The notes under the pieces are model-generated. The model saw only the letters and a program-made list of their open reading frames with translations, was not told the DNA's origin and did no database searches. Below, piece after piece: positions 32,834 through 34,160 of a stretch of DNA of 34,160 nt; position 1 is the first letter of the stretch, and the number at the start of each line of letters is the position of its first letter. The DNA is from Paenibacillus typhae (GTDB lineage Bacteria > Bacillota > Bacilli > Paenibacillales > Paenibacillaceae): NCBI RefSeq assembly GCF_900099765.1, contig NZ_FNDX01000061.1, positions 1-34,160 on the forward strand, read 5' to 3'. Position numbers and translations under genes: made by a program.

Positions 32834-33733
32834 TTATTCTTTATTAACGTTATACCGGTACAGCCTGGAGGGCCGGTGACCGGCGTCTTTGGTATATTCA
32901 TCCGTCTCCGTCACACTATCAGCGATCTTTCTTCGGAAGGCAGCGGCCAACAGCTCTTTGCCAAGGATTATCTCGTAGACCCGCTGAAGCTCTGACAGAG
33001 TAAACAACGGCGGCATCAGATTAAAAATAATGTCGGTATACTCCACCTTGCCGCGCAGCCGTTCGATTGCATACTGCACCATCAACAGATGATCAAAAGC
33101 GAGTCCTTCGCTCCCGATAATCGAGCTGTGTGCTTTACGGACATGCCCTTGAACAGTCTCGGTATGCCTTACAGTACCTGTAAGTGAGGTTTGCTCATTA
33201 TGCAGCGTTATCCGGATTATTTTCTCCAGCTCATATCCCTGTTCCAGCTCAGTGCGGTTCGTTTCAACTAATTGATGCGTTACCTCGAACCAGGCGGCAT
33301 CAGCCGCATCATCACCTGCCTGCACATTCAGCGTTGTCCGGTCAACGAGCGCCATATAGGAGCAGCTGATTACACGCATGCGCGGATCACGCTCCACATC
33401 ACCCCAAGTGTACAGCTGCTCCATGTAGATGTTGTCGATATTCGTCTCTGTATAGAGCTCTCTTCTGGCGGCGTCCTCAATACTCTCGTTAATGGAAACG
33501 AAGCCTCCCGGCAGTGCCCACTGCCCCAGGTAGGGGTGCTGGCCCCGTTTGATCAGCAGAAGCTGAAGTGACTTCTCGGACAGCTTCCGGTAGTTATTCT
33601 GCTCCTGTTCCATCACGGTAAAAATCAGCATATCCACGGTCACGGACGGGCGCTCATACACCCCCGCATCATAGTTTTGCAGAAACTGCTCCTCTGTTAG
33701 CCCCTGGGCATCGGTTATGGGTTGCTTGTTCAT
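32834..33733 (-). CDS. Nudix/winged-helix protein, NrtR-like regulator
   Basis: The product has 299 residues. AAGGAG is 6 bases before the ATG. An N-terminal Nudix domain (about 30-165) has the box G77-x5-E83-x7-R91-E92-L93-x-T95-E96-x-N98-I99: the first Glu of the EE pair is Thr and the conserved Gly is Asn. The C-terminal winged helix (about 222-296) has LMPPLFTLSELQRVYE, GKELLAAAFRRKI and HRPSRLYRYN, the hallmark of NrtR repressors of NAD metabolism, which bind ADP-ribose. The altered box argues for a sensor rather than an active hydrolase. It is the first gene of a pair with a PARG-like protein. Confidence 0.88.
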   Translation of the reverse strand: MNKQPITDAQGLTEEQFLQNYDAGVYERPSVTVDMLIFTVMEQEQNNYRKLSEKSLQLLLIKRGQHPYLGQWALPGGFVSINESIEDAARRELYTETNIDNIYMEQLYTWGDVERDPRMRVISCSYMALVDRTTLNVQAGDDAADAAWFEVTHQLVETNRTELEQGYELEKIIRITLHNEQTSLTGTVRHTETVQGHVRKAHSSIIGSEGLAFDHLLMVQYAIERLRGKVEYTDIIFNLMPPLFTLSELQRVYEIILGKELLAAAFRRKIADSVTETDEYTKDAGHRPSRLYRYNVNKE

Positions 33734-33801
33734 ATAACGCTCCTTCGTCTATTTTAGCCGTCACAACTAACTTATTGTTTAATTGTTATTAACATAATGA
33801 T

Positions 33802-33832
33802 ATTATATGCACAGGAGTAATGGTAAAGTCAA
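33802..33832 (-). promoter_or_regulatory. Predicted promoter of the NrtR-like / PARG unit
   Basis: On the minus strand TTGACT (5/6) and TATAAT (6/6) are 19 bases apart; the shifted CATATA gives 17. The interval down to the gene (33734-33801) is very AT-rich and may hold an operator; I saw no clean palindrome. The intron end is only about 20 bases upstream. Confidence 0.5.
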
Positions 33833-33851
33833 GCTCCTGTTGTTTATTTTT

Positions 33852-34160
33852 GCTAGAGTAAAGGGCTGAATAAATTCAGCCCCTCCTCATCAAACCGTAC
33901 GTGAGGTTTTCCCTCATACGGCTTTCCGATGTTCGTCATTCATGGGCATGCAGCATTCTGGCCTTGGCCCATGACCTAGTTTCCCCTGTCGAGTTCTTGA
34001 GTGTTTTCTTGCGTGTCGTTAGCCGCTTTGGGCATTCACGGACTCGTACCTCTTGGTGAAACATGAACAAAGCAGGGCTCCTTCCCTCCCTAAGGTTATG
34101 TTGTCCTTAGGTTCCTTGGTACTATGAGCCCCTCGGACTCCCTTCCCACAGACGATTCAC
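33852..34160 (-). mobile_element. Group IIC intron, 3' part with domains V and VI, cut by window edge
   Basis: On the minus strand domain V is the 34-nt hairpin at 33925-33892: AAAGCCGTATGAGGG, AAAA, CCTCACGTACGGTTT, with the AGC triad. Domain VI follows at 33882-33863 (GGGCTGAAT/ATTCAGCCC), and the 3' end lies near CTCTA at about 33855-33852. Upstream, CATAGTACC (34126-34118) and the hairpin CTAAGG/CCTTAG fit the end of domain I through III. Between that and domain V only about 190 bases remain, with a 42-residue frame (34064-33936), so no reverse transcriptase gene fits in this copy. The exact 3' boundary is uncertain. Confidence 0.85.

Noticed and set aside
33936..34064. 42-residue frame inside the right intron
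   Set aside because: No reverse transcriptase, maturase or endonuclease motif is visible; it is probably a chance frame or a tiny remnant, so it is not listed as a gene.
1..34160. CRISPR array, rRNA, tRNA, IS element or prophage
   Set aside because: No regularly spaced repeats, rRNA or tRNA cloverleaf sequences, transposase genes or phage structural genes were seen on either strand.

Overview
The window looks like a chromosomal segment of a Paenibacillus-like Bacillota. This rests on AGGAGG-type ribosome binding sites, a T-box leader on thrS, an HssRS/HrtBA-type haem-efflux locus, a secreted CBM56-GH64 beta-1,3-glucanase, group IIC introns, and moderately GC-rich DNA with AT-rich control regions. 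No 16S/23S rRNA or tRNA gene was seen, so the genus is an inference. Most genes lie on the minus strand.

Layout. Both edges cut through group IIC introns in the same (minus) orientation. The left one (1-347) shows its 5' part, inserted just behind the intrinsic terminator of a tandem-TPM-domain protein gene. The right one (about 33852-34160) shows its 3' part with domains V and VI. After a small membrane protein (1812-2060, +) comes a three-gene operon, jetA-jetB-jetC-like (8947 to 2201), encoding a Wadjet/MukBEF-type SMC complex. It has its own promoter, a leader hairpin with a U-run, and a strong terminator, but no jetD nuclease gene. Next are a GNAT acetyltransferase, thrS with a T-box leader, a HAD phosphatase, a small membrane protein (+), a MaoC-like hotdog protein, the GH64 glucanase and msrA.

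The middle (16443-20576) is a sugar or cyclitol operon: three different Gfo/Idh/MocA oxidoreductases and one TIM-barrel isomerase/epimerase, divergent from an AraC-type regulator. The divergent pair YeiH-like exporter / LysR regulator follows. Then hssR-hssS-hrtB-hrtA lie colinearly on the minus strand, with a direct repeat matching the known HssR box just upstream of hrtB.

The right part holds an NmrA-like NAD(P)-binding oxidoreductase and a MarR regulator. Identical 7-4-7 palindromes precede both, which predicts the regulon from sequence alone. Then come a membrane metallophosphoesterase, a bacteriohemerythrin, a 48-residue DUF5808-like membrane microprotein, and a two-gene unit of an NrtR-like Nudix/winged-helix regulator with a bacterial-type PARG (ADP-ribose) protein.

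The observations most worth following are the jetD-less SMC operon with altered Walker residues, the ADP-ribose-themed NrtR/PARG pair, the HssR box, the twin MarR operators, and the terminator-associated introns at both ends.
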